Origin: Candidatus Mediterraneibacter pullicola
Lineage (GTDB): Bacteria; Bacillota; Clostridia; Lachnospirales; Lachnospiraceae
DNA: 39,585 bases
NCBI GenBank assembly: GCA_019117065.1
Contig: DXAK01000020.1
Location: forward strand, 1 to 39,585
Direction: 5' to 3'
In this document: in pieces, positions 1 through 11,503 of the stretch
How positions within the stretch are numbered: position 1 is the first letter of the stretch
How the letters are laid out: each line of letters opens with the position of its first letter
Translations under genes and position numbers: made by a program
The notes under the pieces: model-generated
Told to the model about the DNA's origin: nothing
Database searches by the model: none
Seen by the model: the letters and a program-made list of their open reading frames with translations, nothing else

Positions 1-120
1 ACCCGGAAAATCGAAATCCATTACAGCTTTGTCGGACAGGTTGATACCGAGCAGGAGCCGACGCAAGTTGTCAACCATGACCGCCGTAACATGGTAGATG
101 TAAAAAGTATCGCTATCTAA
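1..120 (+). CDS. C-terminal fragment of a probable large serine recombinase
   Basis: An open frame enters from the left edge and ends at a TAA at 118-120, giving 39 residues. It begins TRKIEIHYSFVGQVD and then has a short hydrophilic tail. The pattern of alternating charged residues followed by IxIHYxFVG resembles the extreme C-terminus (DUF4368 type) of large serine recombinases carried by conjugative and mobilisable elements of Firmicutes. The catalytic domain lies outside the window, so the assignment rests on this short motif alone. If right, a mobile element ends or integrates just beside the V-ATPase operon. It could also be an unrelated protein tail. The following 200 bases hold no convincing gene. 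Confidence 0.45.
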   Translation, partial: TRKIEIHYSFVGQVDTEQEPTQVVNHDRRNMVDVKSIAI

Positions 121-270
121 CCCCAGCAAAGATACTTCCCGTCTCTTTGCGGTACTAAAGATAACTCTCCGGCAATCAGAATGATTAACTTTGTGTAAAT
201 ACAGAATAGGACAGCGCCCCTGGTGGCACAACCGTGTTTATAGAAATTTTAGAGTACCGATTGTATACAA

Positions 271-315
271 AGAGAGTGACCCTTGCGTCATGTCATGACC
301 CTTGGGACACCCTCT
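271..315 (-). terminator. Possible terminator hairpin after the V-ATPase operon
   Basis: Downstream of the subunit D stop codon, 271-282 pairs with 304-315. Ten of twelve positions pair; in the minus-strand RNA one further position is a G-U wobble and one is a mismatch. The stem is followed on the minus strand by a short T-rich stretch (CTCTTTGTAT). The loop is long, about 21 nt, so this is only a moderate intrinsic-terminator candidate. Confidence 0.4.
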
Positions 316-324
316 TCCTGTTTC

Positions 325-981
325 TTATTTCTCGCTGTAATGATAAGTTTCTTCCAGCATCATATCCTTCACCTTCATCAGTCGGATCTGGGTGCTTCTC
401 TCGTTCTCATCCAGTTTCATTGTAATATATTTGATGCTCTCCTCCGTCTCCGGGATGATCACATGCTCCAGCGCATTAACACGCCTTCTCGTCTTCTCGA
501 TCTCGGCTGCCATAAGTTGACAAGCCTTCTCGCATTCCGCCAGACGGATCATATCTGGCAGAATATCTGCCAGTGACTTTACCGCGCCATCCAAATCGCT
601 GGATGTAAAGGCAAAACCATAAGAATAAATATCATTTTCGTCAGCAGTTCTTGTCTTGTACTCAAAAGTCGGGATGTCAACACTCATGACATTTTTCTCA
701 TCCGCCTCTAGGTTCACTTCTTGCTTGGGCGCCATCAGAGCCGTATTAAGCGCAGCCTCCGACATTCCTGCCTTGGCAATGACAAAGTTTCGATTAGCAG
801 ATTTGATACCCGCCTCTACCTTTTTGCGCACTTCCATATTTTCACGGACAAGATCCAGATACTGACGCATCAGCTCATCCCGCTTATCTTTTAAGAGCTT
901 GTGACCTCGGATCGCTGTGATCCGTTTCTTTTTCAGACGGGTCAGCTCCATACGGGTGGGATTCACCTGTTTCGCCGCCAA
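325..981 (-). CDS. ntpD: V-type ATPase subunit D (central rotor shaft)
   Basis: This 218-residue protein is the coiled-coil central shaft subunit that links the A3B3 head to the membrane rotor. The N-terminus (NPTRMELTRLKKKRITAIRG) is the classic subunit D opening, and the length matches the family. The start codon is TTG at 979-981. An AAGGAGGTGG Shine-Dalgarno sequence lies seven bases upstream, which supports TTG over the internal ATG at residue 11. It is the last gene of the operon, 66 bases after the subunit B stop, and a possible terminator hairpin follows. Confidence 0.95.
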   Translation of the reverse strand: MAAKQVNPTRMELTRLKKKRITAIRGHKLLKDKRDELMRQYLDLVRENMEVRKKVEAGIKSANRNFVIAKAGMSEAALNTALMAPKQEVNLEADEKNVMSVDIPTFEYKTRTADENDIYSYGFAFTSSDLDGAVKSLADILPDMIRLAECEKACQLMAAEIEKTRRRVNALEHVIIPETEESIKYITMKLDENERSTQIRLMKVKDMMLEETYHYSEK

Positions 982-1047
982 AACGCCACCTCCTTCAAAT
1001 CATCTGAATATTTCCTGCCTCCGGCTTCCGGGACAGACCCACTGCGC

Positions 1048-2430
1048 TTACGCTTCGGGGTCAGTCCCGTAATACGCGTCGAGGTATTTGTCGTCGATAC
1101 GTTTCAGTTCAGTTCTCGGCAGCATTCTTAAAAGCTTCCAGCCGATATTCAGTGTCTCTTCGATGCCGCGGTCTGTGTTGTAGCCCTGAGATACGTATTC
1201 CTGCTCAAAGGCATCAGCAAACTTTGCATACATCAGATCGATCTCGGTCAGCGCCGCTTCTCCTAAGATGACCATGAGTTCTTTTGCATCTTTTCCGCGG
1301 GCATACGCGGCAAAGAGCTGGTTCATAGTGTTGGAGTGATCCGCGCGGGTCTTACCCTCGCCGATACCTTTATCTTTCAGACGGGACAGGGAAGGCAGTA
1401 CATCGATAGGCGGTGTAACCCCCTTCCTGTAAAGCTCACGGCTTAAGATGATCTGACCCTCAGTGATATAGCCTGTCAGGTCAGGGATGGGGTGGGTCTT
1501 GTCATCCTCGGGCATGGTCAGGATCGGGATCATAGTGATACTTCCCTTCTTCCCGCTCTGTCTTCCCGCTCTCTCATAAATCGTCGCGAGATCCGTATAC
1601 ATATATCCCGGGTATCCGCGGCGGCCCGGCACTTCTTTGCGGGCTGCGGACACCTCACGGAGCGCATCCGCGTAGTTCGTAATATCCGTCAGGATAACCA
1701 GCACGTGCATTTCCTTTTCAAATGCAAGGTACTCTGCCGCTGTCAGCGCCATCTTCGGCGTGGCGATACGCTCGATCGCCGGGTCGTTCGCCAGATTGAC
1801 AAAGAGCACGGTACGGTCAAGAGCTCCTGTCTCCCGGAAACTCTCTACGAAGAAGTTTGATTCTTCGAAAGTGATACCCATTGCTGCAAATACTACGGCA
1901 AAGTTTTCATCTGTTCCAAGCACCTTTGCCTGTCTCGCGATCTGCGCGGCAAGCTGAGCGTGGGGAAGCCCCGACGCGGAAAAGATCGGAAGCTTCTGCC
2001 CGCGAACCAGAGTGTTCAGTCCATCAATCGCGGAAACACCTGTCTGGATGAACTCCTCCGGGTAACTTCTTGCCGCCGGGTTCATGGGCAGGCCATTGAT
2101 GTCCATGCGTGCGTCCGGCAGAATCTCCGGACCATCGTCAATAGGGCGCCCCAGCCCGTCAAAGACACGGCCAAGCATATCTTCCGACACGCCCAGTTCC
2201 ATACTCCGCCCGAGAAAACGCACCTTACTGTTGGATAAGTTGATTCCAGTAGAACTCTCAAAGAGCTGTACGAGCACATCGTTTCCGTTTACCTCGAGCA
2301 CTTTACAGCGTCTTGTCTCGCCGTCTGCCAGCTCGATCTCTCCCAGCTCATCATATGTCACACCCTCCACGCCGCGCACGAGCATCAGCGGTCCGGCTAC
2401 TTCCTGTATGGTTCTGTACTCTTTAGGCAT
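1048..2430 (-). CDS. ntpB: V-type ATPase subunit B (non-catalytic head subunit)
   Basis: This 460-residue subunit B forms the alternating A3B3 hexamer of the cytoplasmic head. It belongs to the RecA-like ATPase family but has no GxxGxGKT P-loop at the usual site ([10 protein letters not shown] is there instead), as expected for the regulatory subunit. Conserved stretches include [15 protein letters not shown] and [15 protein letters not shown]. The ATG at 2428-2430 directly follows the subunit A stop codon with no gap, and a GGAGGA Shine-Dalgarno sequence lies inside the end of the subunit A gene. This suggests translational coupling. Confidence 0.97.
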   Translation of the reverse strand: MPKEYRTIQEVAGPLMLVRGVEGVTYDELGEIELADGETRRCKVLEVNGNDVLVQLFESSTGINLSNSKVRFLGRSMELGVSEDMLGRVFDGLGRPIDDGPEILPDARMDINGLPMNPAARSYPEEFIQTGVSAIDGLNTLVRGQKLPIFSASGLPHAQLAAQIARQAKVLGTDENFAVVFAAMGITFEESNFFVESFRETGALDRTVLFVNLANDPAIERIATPKMALTAAEYLAFEKEMHVLVILTDITNYADALREVSAARKEVPGRRGYPGYMYTDLATIYERAGRQSGKKGSITMIPILTMPEDDKTHPIPDLTGYITEGQIILSRELYRKGVTPPIDVLPSLSRLKDKGIGEGKTRADHSNTMNQLFAAYARGKDAKELMVILGEAALTEIDLMYAKFADAFEQEYVSQGYNTDRGIEETLNIGWKLLRMLPRTELKRIDDKYLDAYYGTDPEA

Positions 2431-4197
2431 TTACCGTTCCTCCTTTACAAATGCGTTGGCGATCTGTGCGCTCAACTCTTCATCTACTTTCTTATACTCT
2501 TCATCAAGAGCGTCCTCATGAACATATTTGAAACGTCCGATCTGCTCTCTCACTGGCATGGAGATCAGCTTCTGCAGGGAAGCGCCCTGAGACAGAGCCT
2601 CTGTAGTACGGTCATAGAACGCATTTACGAGAAGCATCATCATATGCTGCTTCTTAAGCGATGTATAAGTGTCGATCTCATGAAAGGAGTTCTGGTGCAG
2701 GAAATCCTCGCGGATGGAACGGGCCGCTTCCATTTTCAACCGGTCGCCCGGTGAAAGAGCATCCATGCCGACCATCTTCACGATCTCTTCCAGTTCCGCC
2801 TCTTCCTGAAGCAGTGTCATCATCTTCTGACGGCCGCTCATCCAGTCCTCAGCCACCTGACTATTAAACCATTTCTCCATATCGTCCAGATACAGGGAAT
2901 AGCTGTTCAGCCAGTTAATCGCTGGGAAATGTCTCTTGTACGCCAGCGCGGAATCCAGTCCCCAGAATACCTTTACAATACGCAGCGTCGCCTGTGATAC
3001 CGGCTCTGATGTGTCACCGCCCGGGGGCGATACGGCTCCGATTACGGATAGAGCTCCCTCGCGGCCTTCTTTTCCAAGGGAAGTCACCCTACCCGCGCGT
3101 TCATAGAACTGTGCCAGACGGCTTCCTAAATACGCCGGATATCCCTCCTCACCGGGCATCTCCTCCAGACGCCCAGACATCTCGCGCAGCGCCTCTGCCC
3201 AGCGGGAAGTAGAGTCCGCCATCAGCGCTACCGAATATCCCATATCGCGGAAATACTCTGCGATTGTGATACCAGTATAAATAGATGCCTCACGAGCAGC
3301 CACTGGCATATCCGATGTATTTGCAATAAGGACGGTTCTCTGCATGAGAGGCTGTCCTGTCTTAGGATCTTTCAGTTCCGGGAACTCGTTTAACACGTCC
3401 GTCATCTCATTCCCGCGCTCACCGCAGCCGATATACACAACGATATCCGCTTCCGCCCACTTTGCGAGCTGATGCTGGATAACCGTCTTACCGCTACCAA
3501 AAGGCCCCGGCACCGCCGCCACACCGCCCTTTGCGATGGGGAAAAACGTATCGACCACGCGCTGTCCCGTGACAAGCGGCATCTCCGGCGGCAATTTCTT
3601 CTGATAAGGACGCCCGCGGCGCACTGGCCACTTCTGCATCAGAGTGAGCTCGCGATCGCCTTTTTCCGTTTCAACGACTGCCACCACTTCTTCTACCGTA
3701 AATTCCCCAGATTTGATCTCTTTAACCGTTCCTTTTACTCCGTAGGGAACCATGATTTTCTGTTGTACAAGCACCGTCTCCTGCACGGTTCCAATCACGT
3801 CTCCCGCCTCTACTTCATCCCCTGCTTTTACAGTAGGGACGAACTCCCACTTCAGATCACGCTTTAGGGACGGAACCTCCACGCCACGTTTTAAGTTGTT
3901 TCCTGATACCTTCATAATATCGTCCAGCGGTCTCTGGATCCCATCGTAGATGCTGGTAATCAGTCCCGGACCCAGCTCAACAGACATAGGCACTTCCATA
4001 GATTCTACCGGCTCGCCCGGGCCTAATCCCGACGTCTCCTCATAGACCTGAATGGACGCTTCATCGCCGTGCATCTCGATAATCTCACCGATGAGACGCT
4101 GATCTGACACACGGACTACGTCAAACATATTTGCATCCCGCATACCTTCCGCAATAACGAGAGGTCCTGCGACTTTCTTGATAACTCCTGTGCTCAT
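2431..4197 (-). CDS. ntpA: V-type ATPase catalytic subunit A
   Basis: This is the catalytic subunit of the V1/A1 head, which couples ATP hydrolysis or synthesis to ion movement. The Walker A motif GPFGSGKT lies at residues 231-238. The conserved GERGNEM stretch and the A-type-specific non-homologous insert (about residues 115-190) are both present. At 588 residues it is full length. Its ATG overlaps the TAA of the subunit F gene by one base (TAATG), typical of tightly coupled translation within this operon. No damage is visible. Confidence 0.98.
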   Translation of the reverse strand: MSTGVIKKVAGPLVIAEGMRDANMFDVVRVSDQRLIGEIIEMHGDEASIQVYEETSGLGPGEPVESMEVPMSVELGPGLITSIYDGIQRPLDDIMKVSGNNLKRGVEVPSLKRDLKWEFVPTVKAGDEVEAGDVIGTVQETVLVQQKIMVPYGVKGTVKEIKSGEFTVEEVVAVVETEKGDRELTLMQKWPVRRGRPYQKKLPPEMPLVTGQRVVDTFFPIAKGGVAAVPGPFGSGKTVIQHQLAKWAEADIVVYIGCGERGNEMTDVLNEFPELKDPKTGQPLMQRTVLIANTSDMPVAAREASIYTGITIAEYFRDMGYSVALMADSTSRWAEALREMSGRLEEMPGEEGYPAYLGSRLAQFYERAGRVTSLGKEGREGALSVIGAVSPPGGDTSEPVSQATLRIVKVFWGLDSALAYKRHFPAINWLNSYSLYLDDMEKWFNSQVAEDWMSGRQKMMTLLQEEAELEEIVKMVGMDALSPGDRLKMEAARSIREDFLHQNSFHEIDTYTSLKKQHMMMLLVNAFYDRTTEALSQGASLQKLISMPVREQIGRFKYVHEDALDEEYKKVDEELSAQIANAFVKEER

Positions 4198-4520
4198 TAG
4201 CTTACTCCTCCAAACAGAATATCTGACCCGACCGCCTGTTCCACGGTCTTTTTCACACCTTCCACTCCGGCTCCGGTATTCCCGGATACGCCTGGGATCT
4301 GAATGATCGCCGGAAGCACCCGTTCACGGTACTCTTCAAGCGCGCTGCCCAGTTCAGCCGCCGCCTTTTCGGTGATATAGATGATACCATACTCACCTTC
4401 AGCAAGCTGCCTTAACTTATCCCTTGCCTCCTCCCGGGTCTTTACAGGGCAGATGCTAAGGCCCAATGTTGCGAACCCGTAAATACTGTCGTAATCACCG
4501 ATCACTGCAATCTTATACAT
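4197..4520 (-). CDS. V-type ATPase subunit F
   Basis: This 107-residue protein matches the small V/A-ATPase subunit F, a central-stalk component bound to subunit D. The N-terminus [20 protein letters not shown] is characteristic of the family, and a later stretch (AIIQIPG) is also typical. The gene lies between the C and A subunit genes, overlapping C by eight bases and A by one. Naming differs between organisms (it is called NtpG in Enterococcus hirae), so no symbol is given. Confidence 0.95.
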   Translation of the reverse strand: MYKIAVIGDYDSIYGFATLGLSICPVKTREEARDKLRQLAEGEYGIIYITEKAAAELGSALEEYRERVLPAIIQIPGVSGNTGAGVEGVKKTVEQAVGSDILFGGVS

Positions 4521-5484
4521 ACATCTCCCTTATCCTTTCCCGGATCGCTTCATCGGGAAAACCGTTCTGTTTCCCAGTCAGGATGATCCGAACTGTCTTT
4601 ATCTCATTTTCTCTCGCGATCAGGTACCCAAGCAAGGGGCCTACGGAAAATGTCTCATACTTCTGTGGTTTCAATGTTTCTATCATACGGTTGTCACACC
4701 AGCGTTCAAACGCCGACGGTGATTCCCTCAGGGCGTCAGCCCCTCCCGCGTAGGAAGTACCTTCCAGATACTGAGCGATCTCGTCCGCTCCTGCAAGTGC
4801 CGCGCGGATCAGCTGCTCAATATTAAGCCCCGCACACTCTGCCATGGCGCTTCTCATAAAATCCACGCTTTTCCCCGTCTTCTGGGAACGCACCGCGATC
4901 TTGATATCCGCGATGGCTACGGTAGTATCCGCATAGTCCTGTATGATCGGCTCTCCCGAACGCCTACCCGCTTCGCAAATGGCATCCAGCGCTGCTTTGT
5001 CAATCATGATATCGCAGAGCTGCCCGTCCCTTGTGTGAAGAAGTGTATCAAAAGCCTCCTCCGCCACACGGCTCATGCCTCTTGGAAGTTTTGAGAATTC
5101 TCTGTTTTCAACGATCTGAAGCATTTCCCTTCCTGGAATCTGACAATCATCATAGAAAATGCCCGGATTCCGCGTCTCTGTACACACTTCTTTGATCGCT
5201 GCTTTTAGGTTGTGGTACAGTTTCGGATAGGAAAGCACGTCAAACACACTCATGTCCGGGGCAACGTCACGGATGACTTCCCAAGTCTTTTCTTCCTCAC
5301 GCTTTAAAACCGCATCCATATCTCTGTCGGAAGACGGATCACCCCACCCCTTTTCCGTCACAAGCTGAAGTGCTTGCTCCGCTGTCTTGCAGGCTAAGAG
5401 CTGCTCAATGACAGCGTCGGAAAACAGGGATACTTCCAGCGCACGGATACGCGCAACCGCATACGTATATTTTGTATTACTCAA
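4513..5484 (-). CDS. ntpC: V-type ATPase subunit C (rotor-to-shaft adaptor, d-type)
   Basis: This 323-residue protein belongs to the V/A-ATPase subunit C (AC39/d) family, the funnel that seats the central shaft on the membrane rotor ring. The opening (YTYAVARIRALEVSLFSD) and the near-C-terminal FSVGPLLGYLIARENEIKTV are hallmark stretches. Length agrees with bacterial homologues. It overlaps the subunit F gene by eight bases and follows subunit E after a 24-base gap containing a GGAGGG ribosome binding site. Confidence 0.95.
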   Translation of the reverse strand: MSNTKYTYAVARIRALEVSLFSDAVIEQLLACKTAEQALQLVTEKGWGDPSSDRDMDAVLKREEEKTWEVIRDVAPDMSVFDVLSYPKLYHNLKAAIKEVCTETRNPGIFYDDCQIPGREMLQIVENREFSKLPRGMSRVAEEAFDTLLHTRDGQLCDIMIDKAALDAICEAGRRSGEPIIQDYADTTVAIADIKIAVRSQKTGKSVDFMRSAMAECAGLNIEQLIRAALAGADEIAQYLEGTSYAGGADALRESPSAFERWCDNRMIETLKPQKYETFSVGPLLGYLIARENEIKTVRIILTGKQNGFPDEAIRERIREMYV

Positions 5485-5508
5485 GTTAAACCCTCCTTAC
5501 GGCCGCGT

Positions 5509-6102
5509 TTATCCGAACAGAATCCTGTTCACCTGATCTGACAGTTCCTCGCGCTTTGCGTCGAACACTGCCTTTATCGTACAGTTCTCTTCAATACCGC
5601 CGTACACGAGGAGGAATCCTCCATCAATGTCCCTTGCCTCGTCACTTAACGTCAGGCTTCCACCCTTGGCAGCGGCGATCGTCTTGATCTTGCCAGAAAA
5701 TCCTTCCGGCATGCGCCCGAGATCCCTTTCCGAAAAACAAATAACTCCTTCTTCGGGAAGAACATATTTCTCAAGGAGCTTCTCAAGCATGTCAAAATAT
5801 TCTCTCACATCCAGATCCATCACTGTGTCATACGCACTTTTAAGTATGTGCGAGATCACATCCTGCTTTGCAGAGAGATACGCCTGTTTCCGGCGCATGT
5901 CCATCGAGGACGCTACACGCTCTGCGTAATCAGCCGCATCGCGCTCCGCCTTCTCCGAGATCTTAGCCGCTTCGGTGCGAGCTTCCTCCTCGGCCGCCTT
6001 TATAATGGCTTCTGCCTCAGTCTGCGCCTTCCCGATGATCTCTTTTGCAGAGTGGTCCGCTTCCTCAAGGATCCGGGATTTCATTTTATCCAGTCCACTC
6101 AT
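5509..6102 (-). CDS. ntpE: V-type ATPase subunit E (peripheral stalk)
   Basis: This 197-residue protein has a long charged alpha-helical N-terminal half rich in Ala, Glu and Lys (residues about 8-75) followed by a globular C-terminal half. That is the architecture of V/A-ATPase subunit E, which pairs with the G/H subunit to form the peripheral stalk. Sequence conservation in this subunit is low, so the call depends partly on its position between K and C, which is the standard operon position. The start ATG at 6100-6102 has a GGAG-type ribosome binding site. Confidence 0.92.
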   Translation of the reverse strand: MSGLDKMKSRILEEADHSAKEIIGKAQTEAEAIIKAAEEEARTEAAKISEKAERDAADYAERVASSMDMRRKQAYLSAKQDVISHILKSAYDTVMDLDVREYFDMLEKLLEKYVLPEEGVICFSERDLGRMPEGFSGKIKTIAAAKGGSLTLSDEARDIDGGFLLVYGGIEENCTIKAVFDAKREELSDQVNRILFG

Positions 6103-6129
6103 GTTTTGTTCTCCTTTAAGATTCTTTCC

Positions 6130-8630
<2,501 letters not shown>

Positions 8631-8685
8631 TTACTTATCCCTCCTGTCTGCATTGATATATGCTTATTTCTGATTCAGCTGCCGC

Positions 8686-8994
8686 TCATACCAGCAGTGA
8701 GATAACCAGATCCACTACTTCTCTCTCCCGTCCGAGTGCAGAAGTTTTAAGGCTCTCCACTTCTTTTTCTATCTTTGCCAGCGCCTCTGCCTCAGCACGT
8801 TCTCCCGCTTCTTTCGCGCGTTCGGATACTTCCGCCGCTCTCTCCCGGGCATTTTTGACGATCTCTTCTGCGGAGCTTAAGGCGTGTTCCTTTGCTATCT
8901 CTGTAATCTCCCTGCCTTTTTCCTCTGCCGCTTTCACCGTCTCGTCCGCTTTTCTCTCTGTCTCGCGGATCGACTGGATCGTCTCTTCTACCAT
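8686..8994 (-). CDS. V-type ATPase subunit G/H-like peripheral stalk protein
   Basis: I place the start at the ATG 8992-8994, because AAAGGTGG lies eleven bases upstream and the family consensus starts MVEETIQ. The open frame continues upstream to 9075, but those residues look non-homologous. The 102-residue product is an almost continuous Ala/Glu/Lys/Arg helix (residues about 5-95), as expected for the partner of subunit E in the peripheral stalk. It is the first gene of the V-ATPase operon, directly after the promoter at 9135-9163. Confidence 0.85.
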   Translation of the reverse strand: MVEETIQSIRETERKADETVKAAEEKGREITEIAKEHALSSAEEIVKNARERAAEVSERAKEAGERAEAEALAKIEKEVESLKTSALGREREVVDLVISLLV

Positions 8995-9103
8995 AATTAC
9001 ATACACCACCTTTCCTGACAGAATCTGTCTACTTAGTTTTTCCAATACTTCCTTCTTCATACAGAGACCCATCACACTCTTTTCGTGTCTCTCGGAAGCT
9101 TTC

Positions 9104-9120
9104 TTAACATAATCTTAACA
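9104..9120. repeat. Direct repeat TTAACA, 11-bp phase, beside the V-ATPase promoter
   Basis: TTAACA occurs at 9104-9109 and 9115-9120, separated by five bases, just downstream of the predicted transcription start. Two TTAACA-like hexamers one helical turn apart is the form of PhoP-family response-regulator boxes. Two copies only, so this is suggestive rather than a call. Confidence 0.35.
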
Positions 9121-9134
9121 TCGCATCTAGCGCC

Positions 9135-9163
9135 ATTATATAACACACATGCCGATTATTCAA
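9135..9163 (-). promoter_or_regulatory. Promoter of the V-ATPase operon
   Basis: On the minus strand, TTGAAT (9158-9163) and TATAAT (9135-9140) are separated by exactly 17 bases, a near-consensus sigma-A promoter. The predicted transcript starts near 9128 and leaves an untranslated leader of about 130 bases before the first V-ATPase gene. Confidence 0.85.
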
Positions 9164-9188
9164 AACATTTATCAGCGATTTCTTCAGT

Positions 9189-9229
9189 TATTTATTATTT
9201 TTACTAATAAATATGCACATATGCGCATA
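9189..9229. repeat. AT inverted repeat and adjacent imperfect palindrome
   Basis: TATTTATTA (9189-9197) and TAATAAATA (9205-9213) form a perfect inverted repeat with a seven-base loop. It is followed by an 18-bp near-palindrome at 9212-9229 in which only one symmetrical base pair is broken. The pair lies between the trmL stop and the V-ATPase promoter. It could be a weak terminator for trmL or a protein-binding site upstream of the promoter. Confidence 0.4.
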
Positions 9230-9255
9230 AATTCCTTGTATCCCGTCATCTGTTC

Positions 9256-9753
9256 TCAGCCTTCCCAATTCAGCCGGTGCAGGTTCCCTTCCGTCTCCAT
9301 CCCAGCAAACCCATTCTGCCGCAGTGCTTCATATAGCACAATCGCCGCGGAATTTCCCAGATTCAGTGAGCGGATATCCCCCATCATGGGAATACGCACG
9401 CAATTTTCCTCATTTCCGACCAGAATCTCTTCGGGAATCCCCGCGCTCTCCTTGCCAAACATAAGATAACAGTCCGGCTCATAGGAAATCTCTGTGTACA
9501 TCCTGCGCGCCTTCGTGGTCGCCATATAGATCCTTGCCCCCGGATTTTTTCCCAGAAAATCTGCATAGTCAATGTAAGTCGTCACATCCAGATCTTTCCA
9601 GTAGTCCATCCCCGCGCGCTTTAGCGACTTCTCGGAGAGGCTAAAACCCAGCGGCTCAATCAGGTGCAGCCTCGCTCCCGCCGCCACGCAGGTTCTGCCA
9701 ATATTGCCTGTGTTCGCCGGAATCTCCGGCTCAAAAAGCACAATGTTGATCAT
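9256..9753 (-). CDS. trmL: tRNA (cytidine(34)-2'-O)-methyltransferase
   Basis: This 165-residue SPOUT-class methyltransferase is expected to 2'-O-methylate the wobble nucleotide of tRNA-Leu species using S-adenosylmethionine. The three SPOUT motifs are visible: EPEIPANTGNIGRTC near the N-terminus, FGKESAGIP in the middle, and MMGDIRSLNLGNSAAIVLYE forming the trefoil-knot cofactor site. Length fits TrmL rather than longer TrmH-type enzymes. It starts three bases after the aminotransferase stop codon, so it is probably the last gene of that transcript. Confidence 0.92.
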   Translation of the reverse strand: MINIVLFEPEIPANTGNIGRTCVAAGARLHLIEPLGFSLSEKSLKRAGMDYWKDLDVTTYIDYADFLGKNPGARIYMATTKARRMYTEISYEPDCYLMFGKESAGIPEEILVGNEENCVRIPMMGDIRSLNLGNSAAIVLYEALRQNGFAGMETEGNLHRLNWEG

Positions 9754-9756
9754 CTC

Positions 9757-10929
9757 TTAAACTCTCTCATTTCTTAGTTTCTGGATAAAGCTTTCGAGAC
9801 GATCCAGCGCTTCTTTTAAGTCCTCTAAAGAATAAGCGTAAGATATGCGCAGAAAACCTTCTCCGCACTCTCCGAAAGCTGTTCCTGGAACGACCGCCAC
9901 CTTCTCTTCATTGAGCAGGCGCGTTGCAAATTCCTCGGATGTCATATTAAACTTCTGAATACTAGGGAACACATAGAATGCGCCGAAAGGCTCAAAACAG
10001 TCCAGCCCCATGCGCTCAAACTCGTGCATGAGGAACCGCCGTCTCTGATCGTAGGATTTCCTCATCTCTTCCACTTCATCCCCGCAGTTTTTAAGCCCTT
10101 CTACCGCAGCGTACTGGCTGTTCGTGGGGGCACACATAATAGCGAACTGGTGGAGCTTTGTCATCTGTCCGATCAGTTCTTCCGGCCCGCAGCAATACCC
10201 CAAGCGCCAGCCCGTCATGGCAAAACCTTTGGAAAAACCATTGATAACCAGCGTGCGCTCCCGCATTCCTGGCAAAGACGCAATGGACACATGTTCTGTC
10301 TTGTATGTGAGCTCTGAGTAAATCTCGTCTGACATCACATACAGATCATGCTCTTTTACAAATTCAGCGATAGGTTCCAGATCTTCCTTTGTCATGATAG
10401 AACCCGTCGGATTGTTCGGGAAAGGCATGATGAGAATCTTTGTCTTTGGCGTTGTATATTTTTCAAGATCCTCTGCGGTCAGCTTAAATTCATTTTCATA
10501 TTGAAGGGGCACGATCACCGGAACCCCATCCGCCATAATCGTACACGGAAGATAGGAGACATAGCTTGGCTGCGGAATCAGCACTTCATCTCCCGGATCA
10601 AGCATGCACCGAAGTCCTACATCAATTGCTTCGCTGCCACCCACGGTGATCAGCGTTTCCTTTATTGGGTCATAGGACACATGGATCTTCCGCTCCAAAT
10701 AATTGCATATCTCCTGACGGAGTTCTTTCAATCCTGCATTGGAAGTATAGAATGTCTTTCCCCTCTCCAGAGAAAAAATGCCCTCTTCCCGGATGCGCCA
10801 CGGTGTATCAAAATCCGGCTCTCCAACTCCAAGAGAGATCACGTCCTCCATCTCATTTGCCACGTCGAAGAATTTGCGGATCCCCGAGGGCTGTATATCC
10901 ATAATTTTTTTTGCTAACAGATTTCTCAT
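9757..10929 (-). CDS. Pyridoxal-phosphate-dependent aminotransferase (class I/II)
   Basis: This 390-residue fold-type I aminotransferase resembles the aspartate/aromatic aminotransferase subgroup common in Firmicutes. The catalytic lysine is in INGFSKGFAMTGWRLGY. Cofactor contacts include VGGSEAID, PFPNNPTGS and SDEIYSELTY, and the substrate carboxylate arginine is in FLRISYAYS. The substrate cannot be fixed from sequence. The ATG overlaps the stop of the upstream Lrp/AsnC regulator by one base. Its substrate or product may be the regulator's ligand, since Lrp-family proteins sense amino acids. Confidence 0.93.
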   Translation of the reverse strand: MRNLLAKKIMDIQPSGIRKFFDVANEMEDVISLGVGEPDFDTPWRIREEGIFSLERGKTFYTSNAGLKELRQEICNYLERKIHVSYDPIKETLITVGGSEAIDVGLRCMLDPGDEVLIPQPSYVSYLPCTIMADGVPVIVPLQYENEFKLTAEDLEKYTTPKTKILIMPFPNNPTGSIMTKEDLEPIAEFVKEHDLYVMSDEIYSELTYKTEHVSIASLPGMRERTLVINGFSKGFAMTGWRLGYCCGPEELIGQMTKLHQFAIMCAPTNSQYAAVEGLKNCGDEVEEMRKSYDQRRRFLMHEFERMGLDCFEPFGAFYVFPSIQKFNMTSEEFATRLLNEEKVAVVPGTAFGECGEGFLRISYAYSLEDLKEALDRLESFIQKLRNERV

Positions 10930-11432
10930 TACAGTGTCACCGGTATCCTTTCCGACTCTTTCTTGGGAACCATGATTGTTCCGTGGTCTTTGTATTTCTT
11001 AAGAATAAAATGTGTCGCCGTGCTTAAGACCCCATCAATGGGCGACAGTTTTTCGGATACAAAGCGCGACACTTCCTTGAGCGTCTTTCCTTCCAGTGTC
11101 ACCAGCAGGTCATAGCTTCCTGAAATCAGGTACACCGCATACACTTCTGGGTAGTTGTAAAGCCTCTCCGCAATGCGGTCAAAGCCTCGATCCCTCTGCG
11201 GCGTCACGCGCACTTCGATAAGGGCCGTTACCATTTCCACGCCTGCTCTGTCCCAATCAATAAGAGTGTGGTATCCGCAGACAATCTTTTCTTTTTCCAT
11301 TTCTGCGATCTCATTTGCCACTTCTGCTTCTTCCACCCCCATAAGCACTGCCAGTTCTCCCAAGTCAACCCGGCTGTGTTTTTCAATATATTTCAATATC
11401 TCAATCCTCAAAGCCGCCTTTTTCTCATTCAT
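10929..11432 (-). CDS. Lrp/AsnC family transcriptional regulator
   Basis: This 167-residue protein has an N-terminal winged helix-turn-helix (about residues 5-60) and a C-terminal RAM/ligand-binding domain (about residues 70-150), with the typical VYLISGSYDLLVTLEGKTL stretch. Proteins of this family bind amino acids and form octamers that regulate adjacent genes. The ATG is preceded by GAGGAGG at good spacing. It is coupled to the aminotransferase by a one-base overlap, so it probably controls that gene. Confidence 0.92.
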   Translation of the reverse strand: MNEKKAALRIEILKYIEKHSRVDLGELAVLMGVEEAEVANEIAEMEKEKIVCGYHTLIDWDRAGVEMVTALIEVRVTPQRDRGFDRIAERLYNYPEVYAVYLISGSYDLLVTLEGKTLKEVSRFVSEKLSPIDGVLSTATHFILKKYKDHGTIMVPKKESERIPVTL

Positions 11433-11503
11433 ACTATTTGCCTCCTCATTTCTTATTTGTTTTTATTTTTTATACAAAATACAAACTTGTCTCATTTCAA
11501 TTC

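Noticed and set aside
234-425. Small plus-strand frame between the recombinase tail and the V-ATPase operon
   Set aside because: No ribosome binding site, composition unlike a protein, and it overlaps subunit D in antisense.
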